A stretch of DNA of 64,000 nucleotides, taken from positions 372,001-436,000 of the forward strand of contig CAVXLQ010000004.1 of assembly GCA_963762635.1 (NCBI GenBank). Direction: 5' to 3'. The translations under genes and the position numbers were made by a program. The notes below the pieces were generated by a model, which saw nothing but the letters and a program-made list of their open reading frames with translations, had not been told where the DNA came from and made no database searches. Source of the stretch: Tenggerimyces sp963762635 (GTDB lineage Bacteria; Actinomycetota; Actinomycetes; Propionibacteriales; Actinopolymorphaceae). Below are positions 31,733 to 39,833 of this stretch, piece after piece; positions within the stretch are counted from its first letter, which is position 1; the number at the start of each line of letters is the position of its first letter.

Positions 31733-34216
31733 CTACCCAGCGAGCAGGTCGAGGGTGCAGGTGTGTTCGAAGCGCGCGCCGAGCCGTTCGAACTGCTTTG
31801 CCGCCGCCCGCATCAGCACCTCGTCGCCGGTCAGGCGGGCTCGTGCGCGGGTCAAGCAGGCGGCCGCCCAGTCGTTCTGCTCGCCGGCAGCGCTCGCTGC
31901 CTCGAGATCCGCCGGTGCCCCGGTCGCGACGGCGAGCTCGGCGCCCACTGCCACGGCGTACATCTCGAACCAGCCCGCCGTCAACCGCGGCTTGACATCG
32001 TGGCCGCGATGCAGCGCGACCCGTGCCTCCACGAAGGCCAGGAACGAGGCCTGCGTCTGCCCGAGCAGCGGGTTGTCGCCGGTGGCCGAGGTCGCGCGGG
32101 CCATCCACTCGTCATACGCCGCGTCCTCGCCGCGAACGCCGTACACGAACGACACGGCGGCCAACGCGGGCGCCATCCACGTGGCCACCGGAGCACCCGA
32201 ACGCTGCCACGCCGCGTACATCTCGGGCGCGAGTTCCAGAGCCTCCGCGAAACTTCCGGTCAACACCAGGGCAGGAACGAGCTTGCTCACCGCCCGATAG
32301 GGGTGCAAGCCGAGCAGGTCGTCCCGGGCCACCGCCTGCGCCGTCTCCAGCGCGCCGCGCAGGTCGCCGACCGCGAGCGTCGACAGCCAGCGGCTGTGGA
32401 ACACGTCGAGGATCTCCGCTGCCGAGGACGGGTTGCCGCGGTCCAGCAATGGAAGTTTCGCCCACCGTTCGGACGCGATCCGGTACGCGGCCCGCGCGTC
32501 GCCCGCGGCCGCGCTGAGGGCGTCCAACCCGGCCGAGACCAGGACGGGATCGCCGAGCTCGCGTGCGAGGGCGACGGCGGTCTCGGCCAGCACCGGGTCT
32601 GGCGCGTACTTCGCCGGCGACGCGCACCACGCCGACGCGGCTGCCAGGTGCGCCGCCACGACCGGATCGGAACGGTCGCCGACCCGCGTCGCCTCCGCGA
32701 GCAACCCGACCAGTTCCTCGTGCGGTACCTCTGTCGCGAAGCCCGACGGGAACCGGCATGCCGTCACGACCGCCTGCGCGAGAGCGATCGCCGCGTCCGA
32801 TCCGCCGGCGGCGAGCAGCAGCTCGTACGCCCGGCTCGCCGGAGCGACCGCGAACGAGGCGGCCGCCGCCGACCGGAGATCGCCCGCTGCCTCGAAGTGC
32901 GCCACCGACTCGGTGAGGAACCGGCGCGCGAACGTCAACTGCCCCAACGTGCGTGCGAGCGGCCGGTGGGCGCGGAGATCGTCCGCCACCGCGTCGAAGT
33001 CGTCGTACCAAGCCGTGTCACCGCCGCCGCGCGACAGCAACGCCTCGGCTACCGACGTCGCCCAGGCGAGATGTCGTGATTCGGTCTCGGCGAGCTCGCC
33101 GCTGACGTCCAACTGAGTAAGGGCAAACGTACGAATGGTCTCCAGCAAGGCCCATCGCCCGCTCGCCACCCGCACCACGAGGCTCTTGTCGACCAGCCGG
33201 CCGAGCAGATCCGCGGCCGCGACCCTGTCCGTCCAGACCGCCGTGGCCGCGCCGAGGTCGAAGCTGCCGGCGAACACCGCCAACCGCCGGAACAGCTCTC
33301 GTTCCGCCGGTTCGAGCAGATCGTGGCTCCAGTCGATGACGGCGTGCAGCGAACGATGCCGTTCGTCCACACCCCGGCCACCGGTCACGACTCGCAGGTC
33401 ACCGTCCAACGCCGCGAGGAGCCCGTCGACACCCAGCGACGCGGTGCGCGCCGCCGCGAGCTCGATGGCCAGCGGAATCCCGTCCAGCCGCGCGCACAGT
33501 GCGGCGACCGCGGGCGGGTCGTAGGCGAACGAGTGCGCTCGTTCCCCGAACAGGCGCTCGGCATCCGACGCCAAGGGCAACGGGGCAACGGGAAACACGC
33601 GCTCGCCGGGCACTGCCAGTCGTTCGCGACTCGTCGCGAGGATCGTCACGGACGGGCAGGAAGTCAACACCCGTTGGACGAAAGCGGCTGCTGACTCGAT
33701 GACGTGCTCGCAGTTGTCGAGCACGAGCAGCGTCTCACCGAGGCGAAGCCGATCGACGATCGCATCGAGGAGAGGTTGCTGCGCGCCCTCGCCGGCTCCG
33801 AGCGCGGCGGCGACGGCCTGGGCGACGAAGCCCTCGCGTACCGGGACCAGGTCGACGAACGCCCCGCCAAGGCCCGCGGCTTCCGCGATCTCGGCGGACA
33901 GCCGCGTCTTGCCCACTCCGCCGGGCCCCGTCAGCGTGACCAGCCGGTTGTCGCGGAGCAGCGCGACGACCGCGTCCCGTTCGTGCGCCCGCCCGACGAA
34001 CGACGTCTGCGCGAGCGGGAGGCCGCTGATCGGCGCGGTGGCGGCGATCGCCCCGAGCTCCTTCCGGTCGGAGGCCCGGTACTTCCGGAGCAGCGACGAG
34101 ACGTGGTTCTCGACCGTACGTACGGAGAGGTGCAGCCGGGCCGAGATCTCCGCGTTCGACAGGCGGGCGCGGAGCAGCGCCAGCACCTCAGCCTCGCGTC
34201 GCGACACCTCCACCAC
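31733..34216 (-). CDS. LuxR-type regulator with N-terminal helix-turn-helix, NB-ARC-like ATPase and TPR-like region
   Basis: The 827-residue protein has the DNA-binding helix-turn-helix at the N-terminus (VSRREAEVLALLRARLSNAE, ARLHLSVRTVENHVSSLLRK), the reverse of most large LuxR ATPases. Then come a P-loop (LVTLTGPGGVGKTRLSAEIA), Walker B (TLLVLDNCEHV), a sensor region (TILATSRERLAVPGERVFPV), GIPLAIELAAAR, and a helical C-terminal half. It probably responds to an unknown ligand through the ATPase module. TACGCT lies 7 nt before GTG 34216, indicating a leaderless start. Confidence 0.85.
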   Translation of the reverse strand: MVEVSRREAEVLALLRARLSNAEISARLHLSVRTVENHVSSLLRKYRASDRKELGAIAATAPISGLPLAQTSFVGRAHERDAVVALLRDNRLVTLTGPGGVGKTRLSAEIAEAAGLGGAFVDLVPVREGFVAQAVAAALGAGEGAQQPLLDAIVDRLRLGETLLVLDNCEHVIESAAAFVQRVLTSCPSVTILATSRERLAVPGERVFPVAPLPLASDAERLFGERAHSFAYDPPAVAALCARLDGIPLAIELAAARTASLGVDGLLAALDGDLRVVTGGRGVDERHRSLHAVIDWSHDLLEPAERELFRRLAVFAGSFDLGAATAVWTDRVAAADLLGRLVDKSLVVRVASGRWALLETIRTFALTQLDVSGELAETESRHLAWATSVAEALLSRGGGDTAWYDDFDAVADDLRAHRPLARTLGQLTFARRFLTESVAHFEAAGDLRSAAAASFAVAPASRAYELLLAAGGSDAAIALAQAVVTACRFPSGFATEVPHEELVGLLAEATRVGDRSDPVVAAHLAAASAWCASPAKYAPDPVLAETAVALARELGDPVLVSAGLDALSAAAGDARAAYRIASERWAKLPLLDRGNPSSAAEILDVFHSRWLSTLAVGDLRGALETAQAVARDDLLGLHPYRAVSKLVPALVLTGSFAEALELAPEMYAAWQRSGAPVATWMAPALAAVSFVYGVRGEDAAYDEWMARATSATGDNPLLGQTQASFLAFVEARVALHRGHDVKPRLTAGWFEMYAVAVGAELAVATGAPADLEAASAAGEQNDWAAACLTRARARLTGDEVLMRAAAKQFERLGARFEHTCTLDLLAG

Positions 34217-34292
34217 GTTCCACAGCGTAGGTGGGCGAATGAGTGGTCAGCACGGATGCCAACGACGGCGACCGGCGAGGATGCTGCTCGGT

Positions 34293-35339
34293 ATGAGCGG
34301 TGGAGTACTGAACGAGGCGTACGAGCGGTTCCGAAGCACCGGACCCGAGTGGGGCGAGGACCACCTCACCAACCACGGGCCGATGGTCGCGGAGGTCCTG
34401 GTCAGGCGTGGCAACGCCGACCTCGTGGACCGTTGGGTGGACGCGTACGCGCAACGGCTGGACGAGCTGCCCGGCCCGACCGACCGCGTCACCGACGACA
34501 ACTGGCGCGCCGCTCTGGGCGCCGGCAGCCGGGTGGGCGACTGGTCCGCGTACTTCGCGAACGAGCTGGCCGAACGTCCGTGGCGCGAGGTTCTCGCCGC
34601 CTGGTGGCCGCGACTCCTCCCCGGCATCCTCGCCGGCACGACGCACGGCGTGATCCGGGTCGGGCACGTCGTCCGCGTGCTGCGGATCGGCGCCGAGAGC
34701 GAGACGACGCTGACCGAGCTGGCCCACGGGCTGGCGTTCTGGGCGTCGAACGCGCGGAACCTGCCCGTCACGGTCGAGCCGGCCGGCGCGCTCGACCCCG
34801 CGCAAGCCCTACCCGCGATCGCCCGCGTACCCAGCCAGAGCGGTCGGGTCGCCGACCGGCTCGGGCAGCTGCCCACGCTGACCAGCTGGCACGACTCCGT
34901 TGCGGCCCTGCGCCCGGCCACGACTCCGGACGATGCGCGGACGAGGCTGACCGAGCTGGTGGCGGCCGCGACCGAGCACTATCTGGGCCACGGGCACGGC
35001 AGCCCAGTGCTGCTGGTCCACACGGCGACGGCGCCGAACGCGGTCCTGCATCTGCTGCCGGTGCTGCCGCGCGAGCTCTGGATCCCGAGCCTGAACGCCG
35101 CCTGGGCGACGACGGCCGCGATCATCGCCGGCTACGCGCCGCCGGAGGGCGCGCCACGTACCGCCTTGCCGACCGTCGCGCCGAGCTCGGACGCTGCCGC
35201 CAACGCCCTCGACCGGGCGTTCGAGCACGGCGACGAGCACGTGATCAAGTTCACCGACACCGCCGCCGAGGTCTACACCCGTACCGGCAGCACCGACGCG
35301 CTCGCGGCTGCCGCGCGGATCGCTGATCTGATCCCCTGA
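34293..35339 (+). CDS. Questin oxidase-like (DUF4243) family protein
   Basis: The 348-residue protein begins MSGGVLNEAYERFRSTGPEW. It has several His-containing helices typical of the family: FRSTGPEWGEDHLTNHGPM, GTTHGVIRVGHVVRVL, LLVHTATAPNAVLHLLPVL and DEHVIKFTDTAAEVY. The family name comes from a fungal Baeyer-Villiger enzyme; the bacterial role is unclear. ATG 34293 has GAGG 12 nt upstream; an alternative ATG at 34281 has none. Confidence 0.75.
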   Translation: MSGGVLNEAYERFRSTGPEWGEDHLTNHGPMVAEVLVRRGNADLVDRWVDAYAQRLDELPGPTDRVTDDNWRAALGAGSRVGDWSAYFANELAERPWREVLAAWWPRLLPGILAGTTHGVIRVGHVVRVLRIGAESETTLTELAHGLAFWASNARNLPVTVEPAGALDPAQALPAIARVPSQSGRVADRLGQLPTLTSWHDSVAALRPATTPDDARTRLTELVAAATEHYLGHGHGSPVLLVHTATAPNAVLHLLPVLPRELWIPSLNAAWATTAAIIAGYAPPEGAPRTALPTVAPSSDAAANALDRAFEHGDEHVIKFTDTAAEVYTRTGSTDALAAAARIADLIP

Positions 35340-35439
35340 AATAAGGATCACCGGCCTCAGACCACGCCAGAGGGAGAGCGCGGTGAACGTCCGAGACCGG
35401 CGCCTCGGTCGTTGAGCACCTTCCCTAGGCGCGCACGTC

Positions 35440-35853
35440 ATGGGCCGCAACATGTTCGGCCCCGGCCGCGGCGAGTGGGACCTGACCTGGCGCGGCTGGT
35501 GGGGCGAGGAGCCGCCGTACTACGCGCCGGTGTACGTGCTGACCCATCACCCGCGCGAGTCGCTGGAGCTGGAGGGGACGACGTTCCACTTCGTCACCGA
35601 CGGCATCGAGTCCGCGCTGGCGCAGGCGAAGTCGGCGGCCGGCGACAAGGACGTCGCGATCGCGGGCGGCGCGAACGTGGTCCGCCAGTACCTCGCGATC
35701 GGCGCGATCGACGAGCTCGTGCTGCACTACGTACCTCTCACGCTGGGCGCGGGCGAGCGGCTGTTCGCGGACCTCGGCGGGCTGGCGTTCGAACCCACGG
35801 AGGTCGTGCCGACGGCTTCGGCCACGCACGTCTGGTATCGGGCGAAGCGGTAG
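35440..35853 (+). pseudogene. Dihydrofolate reductase/RibD-C family protein lacking its N-terminal part
   Basis: The reading frame starts at MGRNMFGPGRGEWD, which in full-length relatives of about 190 residues lies near residue 50-60. The N-terminal strand and first substrate loop are absent, and the upstream 100 nt do not encode them in any frame I can see. The rest is well preserved (YVLTHHPRESLELEGTTFHF, KDVAIAGGANVVRQYL, LHYVPLTLGAGERLF). It is most likely a 5'-truncated remnant; a short functional protein cannot be excluded. Confidence 0.6.
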
Positions 35854-35906
35854 ATCCCTAGTGCTTGCCCATGGTTTGTCCAGCGGCGTGGCCGATGATC
35901 GGGGCC

Positions 35907-36287
35907 ATGCACACGCTCACGCCCTACGGGAGGCGCTGGCGCATCGACGCCGGTGACCGGGCTGTCGTGGTCGACGACCTGGTCGGCGTCCGCTACCTGG
36001 TCACGCTGCTGGCTCACCCGCATGTCGAGTTGCTCGCGTCCGATCTGACCGAGGCCGGCAGCCTCATCGCCGCCGGCACGTCCCGGCTGCGGGTGCTCGA
36101 CGAGCTCAGCCTCTGCTCCGGGTCGCGGCTCGTCGCCGACGCCGAACGGGCGCGCATCGCCGTAGGCAAGGCGATCCGCCGCGCGATTCTTCGGGTGATC
36201 GCTCTCGATGCCCGGCTGGGGGAGGAGCTGCTCTCCTCGATCCGGACGGGTCGGTACTGCAGCTACCGGCCGCTGAGCTCGTCGTAG
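35907..36287 (+). CDS. Small protein resembling the C-terminal module of actinobacterial ATPase regulators
   Basis: The 126-residue protein reads YGRRWRIDAGDRAVVVDDLV, YLVTLLAHPHVELLASDL, then AERARIAVGKAIRRAILRVI and LLSSIRTGRYCSYRP. I recall this end (helix of basic residues, then SIRTGxYCxYxP) as the C-terminal region of larger actinobacterial regulators. Here it stands alone and its linker looks shortened, so it may be a fragment or a small partner protein. The start ATG 35907 is uncertain. Its 3' end overlaps the convergent phosphotransferase by 25 nt. Confidence 0.55.
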   Translation: MHTLTPYGRRWRIDAGDRAVVVDDLVGVRYLVTLLAHPHVELLASDLTEAGSLIAAGTSRLRVLDELSLCSGSRLVADAERARIAVGKAIRRAILRVIALDARLGEELLSSIRTGRYCSYRPLSSS

Positions 36288-37153
36288 TGGGCGACGAGCC
36301 ACCCGATGGTGCGGACGTTCTGCTCGAACCCTTCGTTGCTGGGGGTCCAGCCGTCCAGGTTCCAGCGGGCGCTGATGATCTCGGTGATCAGGACGAGGGG
36401 GACGACCGCTTCTCGTTCTCTCGCGCTGAGCGGGTTGGTGTCGTGGTACCCGTCGAGGTAGCTGCCGATGACAGCTCGGGTGGCCTCGGGATCGTGGTCG
36501 CGGAACCGGCTCGCGAGGTAGTAGCCGAGGTCGCGTACGCGTGGGCCGATCGGTAGATGGTCGAGGTCGATGAAGCCGCTGACCTCTGTGCCGTGGACCA
36601 GGACGTTGCCGGTGTTGCAGTCGCCGTGGGTGCGCTGCCGTGGCAGGCCTTGTAGTGCTTCGCGGAGGCTTTTCGTCAACGGGGCGACGGTCTTCGTGAC
36701 CTCCTCGGGTAGCTGCCCGAGGGTCTCCTCGAGCTGCTGCGCTGGGTGGTCCTCGAACGACTCGATCGCCCAGGGGTAGGCGGCGAGTGCCTGGTGGAGT
36801 CGGGCGATGGCCGCGCCGACGTTGTACGCGGTGGTCTTGTCGTGTGGGCCGTGGTCGTTCGGCAGGTGGGGGAGGAGGGCGAAGCGGTTGCCGTTGCGTT
36901 CGGCGAAGATGCGGCCGTCGTCGGTGACGATGGGCGCCGCGACGGGAACTCCGTTCGCTTGCAGGAAGCTGACGACGCGGAACTCGTCGACCGGTCCGGC
37001 GCCCGGCGGGTACTCCGGGAGCTGCTTGAGCACGTACGCGCCCCCGTTCTCGGCCCGGACCTGCCAGAGCGGGTTGCTGACGGTGGTACGCGGCCGGGTG
37101 GTCGCCGTGCCGACGACGGTGTGCCAGGCCTCGAGTGCTGCTGATTCATCCAC
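36263..37153 (-). CDS. Aminoglycoside phosphotransferase (APH) family kinase
   Basis: The 296-residue protein has a kinase N-lobe (NPLWQVRAENGGAYVLKQLP with the ATP-binding Lys), the Brenner-type catalytic loop RTHGDCNTGNVLVHG (H-G-D-x4-N) and the metal Asp in GFIDLDHLPIGPRVRDLGYY. All key residues are present, so it should be an active small-molecule kinase; the substrate is unknown. GTG 37153 is preceded by TAGCCT 7 nt upstream, a leaderless-type start. It is divergent from the popR-like gene. Confidence 0.85.
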   Translation of the reverse strand: MDESAALEAWHTVVGTATTRPRTTVSNPLWQVRAENGGAYVLKQLPEYPPGAGPVDEFRVVSFLQANGVPVAAPIVTDDGRIFAERNGNRFALLPHLPNDHGPHDKTTAYNVGAAIARLHQALAAYPWAIESFEDHPAQQLEETLGQLPEEVTKTVAPLTKSLREALQGLPRQRTHGDCNTGNVLVHGTEVSGFIDLDHLPIGPRVRDLGYYLASRFRDHDPEATRAVIGSYLDGYHDTNPLSAREREAVVPLVLITEIISARWNLDGWTPSNEGFEQNVRTIGWLVAHYDELSGR

Positions 37154-37201
37154 GTTGCGGAGGCTAGGCAGGCCGAGGCTTCGGGCGCCCGACTTTTGTC
37201 G

Positions 37202-37246
37202 TGGCCGGATCCGGCCATCACCCCCGGGCGGGCGTCCCGCCCGGGG
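37202..37246. promoter_or_regulatory. Two adjacent perfect palindromes between the APH and popR-like genes
   Basis: TGGCCGGATCCGGCCA (37202-37217) is a perfect 16-bp palindrome. Next to it, CCCCGGGCGGG (37222-37232) pairs perfectly with 37236-37246 across a CGT loop. They lie in a 151-nt divergent region and may be an operator plus a hairpin. No regulator can be assigned. Confidence 0.45.
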
Positions 37247-37304
37247 CTTACGCCGGCGGCGAACACGGAAGCGGTAACGGTGTGATCGCCGCTAGCTTTG
37301 GACA

Positions 37305-37654
37305 ATGCCGAGGCCACTGCTGCGGAAGATGCTAGGCGAAGTACTGCGCCGGATCCGGCTGGCGCAGCGCCGGACCCTGTCCGAGGTCGCCGACGCGGCG
37401 AAGATCTCGATGCCGTACCTCTCCGAGCTCGAACGTGGCCGCAAAGAGGCCTCGTCGGAGGTGCTGGCCGCCATCTGCGACGCGCTGAAAGTCGAGCTGG
37501 CCGAGCTCCTGGCAGAGGTAGGCCGCATCCTCCTCGCCGAGCGGCCGCCCAGCGCTCCAAGGTCGTCCAGCTCCACAGCGTCCGCGTCCGGACCAGCGTT
37601 GCCACCCAGCGCACCTCCCGCCCCACCGGCGACGTCCTCGCCCTCGCGGCCTAG
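37305..37654 (+). pseudogene. popR: PopR/ClgR-like XRE regulator with a 3' frameshift
   Basis: The frame opens MPRPLLRKMLGEVLRRIRLA, then RTLSEVADAAKISMPYLSE and LERGRKEASSEVLAAICDAL. This is the XRE helix-turn-helix of the ClgR/PopR regulators of clpP genes, including the EASSE signature. After about residue 80, near 37545, one base appears lost. The +1 frame then reads AQRSKVVQLHSVRVRTSVAT and ends ...DVLALAA at a TAG at 37652-37654 shared as CTAG with the convergent clpP. In the uncorrected frame the ORF runs to 37694 with a low-complexity Pro/Ser/Arg tail. A TAGCTT box 6 nt before the ATG indicates a leaderless start. The DNA-binding part is intact. Confidence 0.65.
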
Positions 37655-38267
37655 GCGAAGGCGACCGCCCGGACCTCCTTGCGGCTGGAGATGACCTGGT
37701 CGGCCAGCCCGTACTCGACGGCTTCCTCGGCGTTGAAGGTCTTGTTCCGGTCGGTGTCCTCGCGGATCTTCTCCACCGGGTGGCCGGTATGGACGGCTCA
37801 AGATCTCCTCCATCTCGGCGCGGACCTTCGCGCACCTCCTTGGCCTGCACAGCCAGATCGGGCAGCGTCCCGCGGGCCTGCGACGACGGCTGATGCAGCA
37901 TCACCTTGGCGTGCCGCAGGACAGACCGCCGCCCGGAGTGCCGGCAGCGAGCAGCACGGCCGCGGCCGACGACGCCTGGCCCATGCAGAACGTGGCGATC
38001 GTGCGACCCGATGAACTGCATCGTGTCGTAGATCGCGGTCAGCGCCTGAACGAGCCGCCCGGAGAGTTGATGTACAGCGCGATCTCCTGGTCCGATCGAG
38101 CGGACTCGAGGTGGAGCAGCTGTGCCATCACGACGTTCGCCACGCCGTCGTCGATCTCGGTCCCCAAGAAGACGATCCGATCCGACAACAGCCGGGAGTA
38201 GATGTCGAACGCGCGCTCGCCGGACGGGGTCCTTCTCGATCACGGTCGGAATCGTGTACTGGCTCAT
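37651..38267 (-). pseudogene. clpP: ClpP protease subunit gene with multiple single-base indels
   Basis: From ATG 38267 (MSQYTIPTVIEK) to TAG at 37651-37653, every part of a ClpP can be read, but only by changing frame about six times: near 38231, 38047, 38008, 37925, 37831 and 37793. The recoverable pieces include YINSPGGSF, YDTMQF, FCMGQASSAAAVLLAAGTPG (nucleophile Ser), HAKVMLHQPSSQARG (catalytic His) and EEAVEYGLADQVISSRKEVR. The amino-acid sequence between indels is well conserved, so the damage looks like clustered sequence error or extremely recent decay. It follows the intact clpP with an 8-nt gap, as in clpP3-clpP4-type operons. Confidence 0.7.
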
Positions 38268-38275
38268 AGCAACGC

Positions 38276-38893
38276 TCACATCCCCACGGACTGGTAGGCG
38301 GCAGCGGGACGGACGTCGTCCACGTGCTCGACGATCTGGTCGATGAGCCCGTACTCGCGGGCCTCTTCGGCGGTGAACCAACGGTCCCGCAGGCAGTCGC
38401 GTTCGACGACCTCGTACGGCTGCCCGCTGTGCTCCGCGGTCAGCCGGGTCATCAGGGTCCCGATCCGCTCGAGCTGCCCGGCGTAGATCTCCACGTCGGC
38501 GGCAGTGCCGCCGAAGCCCGCGGACCCCTGGTGCATGAGCACCTGGGCGTGCGGCAGGCTGAAGCGCTTGCCAGGCGTACCCGGCGTGAGCAGGAACTGG
38601 CCCATGCTTCCGGCGAGGCCCATCGCCAACGTGCTGACCTGGTTGGGGATCATGCGCATCGTGTCGTAGATCGCGAGCCCCGCGCTGACCGAGCCGCCGG
38701 GTGAGTTGATGTAGAGGCTGATGTCGCGCCGCGAGTCCTCGGCGGACAGCAACAACAGCTGGGCACAGAGTCTGTTCGCCACCTGGTCGTCGACCTCGGT
38801 GCCGAGCACGATGATGCGCTGATGGAGGAGCCGGTTGGCGAGCTGATCGTCCACCGATCCCGCCATCGTCCGCTCTGCCGACGCGACGTGCAT
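38276..38893 (-). CDS. clpP: ATP-dependent Clp protease proteolytic subunit
   Basis: The 205-residue protein starts at ATG 38893 with AAGGAG 7 nt upstream. ClpP blocks are IIVLGTEVDDQVANRLCAQL, DISLYINSPGGSVSAGLAIY, MGLAGSMGQFLLTPGTPGKR (nucleophile Ser96), LPHAQVLMHQGSAGFGG (His121) and VERDCLRDRWFTAEEAREYG (Asp about 166). The triad is complete, although GLAGSMG differs from the usual GQAASMG. It would form a tetradecameric chamber with a Clp ATPase. It is the promoter-proximal gene of a clpP pair, with a PopR-like box upstream. Confidence 0.88.
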   Translation of the reverse strand: MHVASAERTMAGSVDDQLANRLLHQRIIVLGTEVDDQVANRLCAQLLLLSAEDSRRDISLYINSPGGSVSAGLAIYDTMRMIPNQVSTLAMGLAGSMGQFLLTPGTPGKRFSLPHAQVLMHQGSAGFGGTAADVEIYAGQLERIGTLMTRLTAEHSGQPYEVVERDCLRDRWFTAEEAREYGLIDQIVEHVDDVRPAAAYQSVGM

Positions 38894-38964
38894 GCGGTTT
38901 CTCCTTGCTTGGCGATTGTCCTGCCTTCGATCTTGCGAAGGAGAACGGCGAATCGCCAAGCCAA

Positions 38965-38979
38965 TCTGCTGCCAGCAGA
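38965..38979 (-). promoter_or_regulatory. PopR-like operator upstream of clpP
   Basis: TCTGCTGCCAGCAGA is a perfect 15-bp dyad, 71 nt upstream of the clpP start. It closely fits the PopR recognition palindrome I recall from Streptomyces clpP3-clpP4 (TCTGCC-N3-GGCAGA). A second, longer dyad (CTTGGCGATT at 38908-38917 with AATCGCCAAG at 38951-38960) lies between it and the gene. Confidence 0.6.
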
Positions 38980-39005
38980 GCGACGACGTTCGACGGGTTC
39001 CCAGG

Positions 39006-39833
39006 TCACCGCCCTGGCAGGAACTCCCGCGCCTTGGTCTTGACGCCCTGAACGACCAGGTGCCACGCGTTCGGATCGCCCTTCATCAGCGCCTCGGTCA
39101 TCGACTTCAGCTGCTCGAACGTCGCGTGCGGCGGGATCGGCGGCACCTCGGGGTCGCAGCGGATGTCGAGCAGCGTGGCCGAGTTCGTCGACAGCGCTCG
39201 ATCCCAGGCGTCGCCGAGCGCCTCGGGCGTGTCGACCACGATGCCGACGATGCCCAGGTCGTTGGCCACCTTGGCGTACGAGACGTCCGGCAGCGTCTGC
39301 GACTCCTCGAACTTCGGCGCACCGCCGAGCGCGCGCAGCTCCCAGGTGACCTGGTTGAGGTCGTTGTTGTGGAACACGCAGACGACGAACCGCCGATCGG
39401 TCCACTGCTCCTGGTACCGCGCGATCGTGATGAGCTCGGCGAGACCGTTCATCTGCATCGCGCCGTCGCCGACCAGCGCGACCACCGGCCGGTGGGAGTG
39501 GGCGAACTTGGCGCCGATCGCGTACGGAACGCCAGGTCCCATGCTGGCCAGCGTTCCCGACAGCGAGGCCCGCATCTGGCCGCGGATCCGCAGGTCACGG
39601 GCGAACCAGTTCGTCGACGATCCCGAGTCCGCGGTGACGATCAGGTCGTCTGGCGCGCGTTGGGACAGCTCCCACACGATGCGCATCGGGTTGACCGGCT
39701 TGGCGTCAAGCATCGCTTGACGTTCGAGAATCTCCCACCAGGTAGCGACATTGCGCTCGACGGTCTCCCGCCACGACCGGTCGTCCTTGCGACGAACGTG
39801 CGGCAGCAGCGCAGACAGCGACGGCTCGCGCAT
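39006..39833 (-). CDS. Thiamine-diphosphate-dependent enzyme, C-terminal part of a frameshifted gene
   Basis: This ORF continues the N-terminal ORF at 39706-40794 in another frame. The junction is near 39822-39826, where one extra C (CGAGCCGTCG for CGAGCGTCG) would restore a single frame of about 595 codons. It carries the ThDP-binding part: DDLIVTADSGSSTNWFARDL, MGPGVPYAIGAKFAHSHRP and the GDG-x-NN type motif VALVGDGAMQMNGLAEL...NNDLNQ. The overall protein resembles pyruvate oxidase/acetolactate synthase-type enzymes. Its ATG at 39833 lacks a clear ribosome-binding site. Confidence 0.72.
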   Translation of the reverse strand: MREPSLSALLPHVRRKDDRSWRETVERNVATWWEILERQAMLDAKPVNPMRIVWELSQRAPDDLIVTADSGSSTNWFARDLRIRGQMRASLSGTLASMGPGVPYAIGAKFAHSHRPVVALVGDGAMQMNGLAELITIARYQEQWTDRRFVVCVFHNNDLNQVTWELRALGGAPKFEESQTLPDVSYAKVANDLGIVGIVVDTPEALGDAWDRALSTNSATLLDIRCDPEVPPIPPHATFEQLKSMTEALMKGDPNAWHLVVQGVKTKAREFLPGR

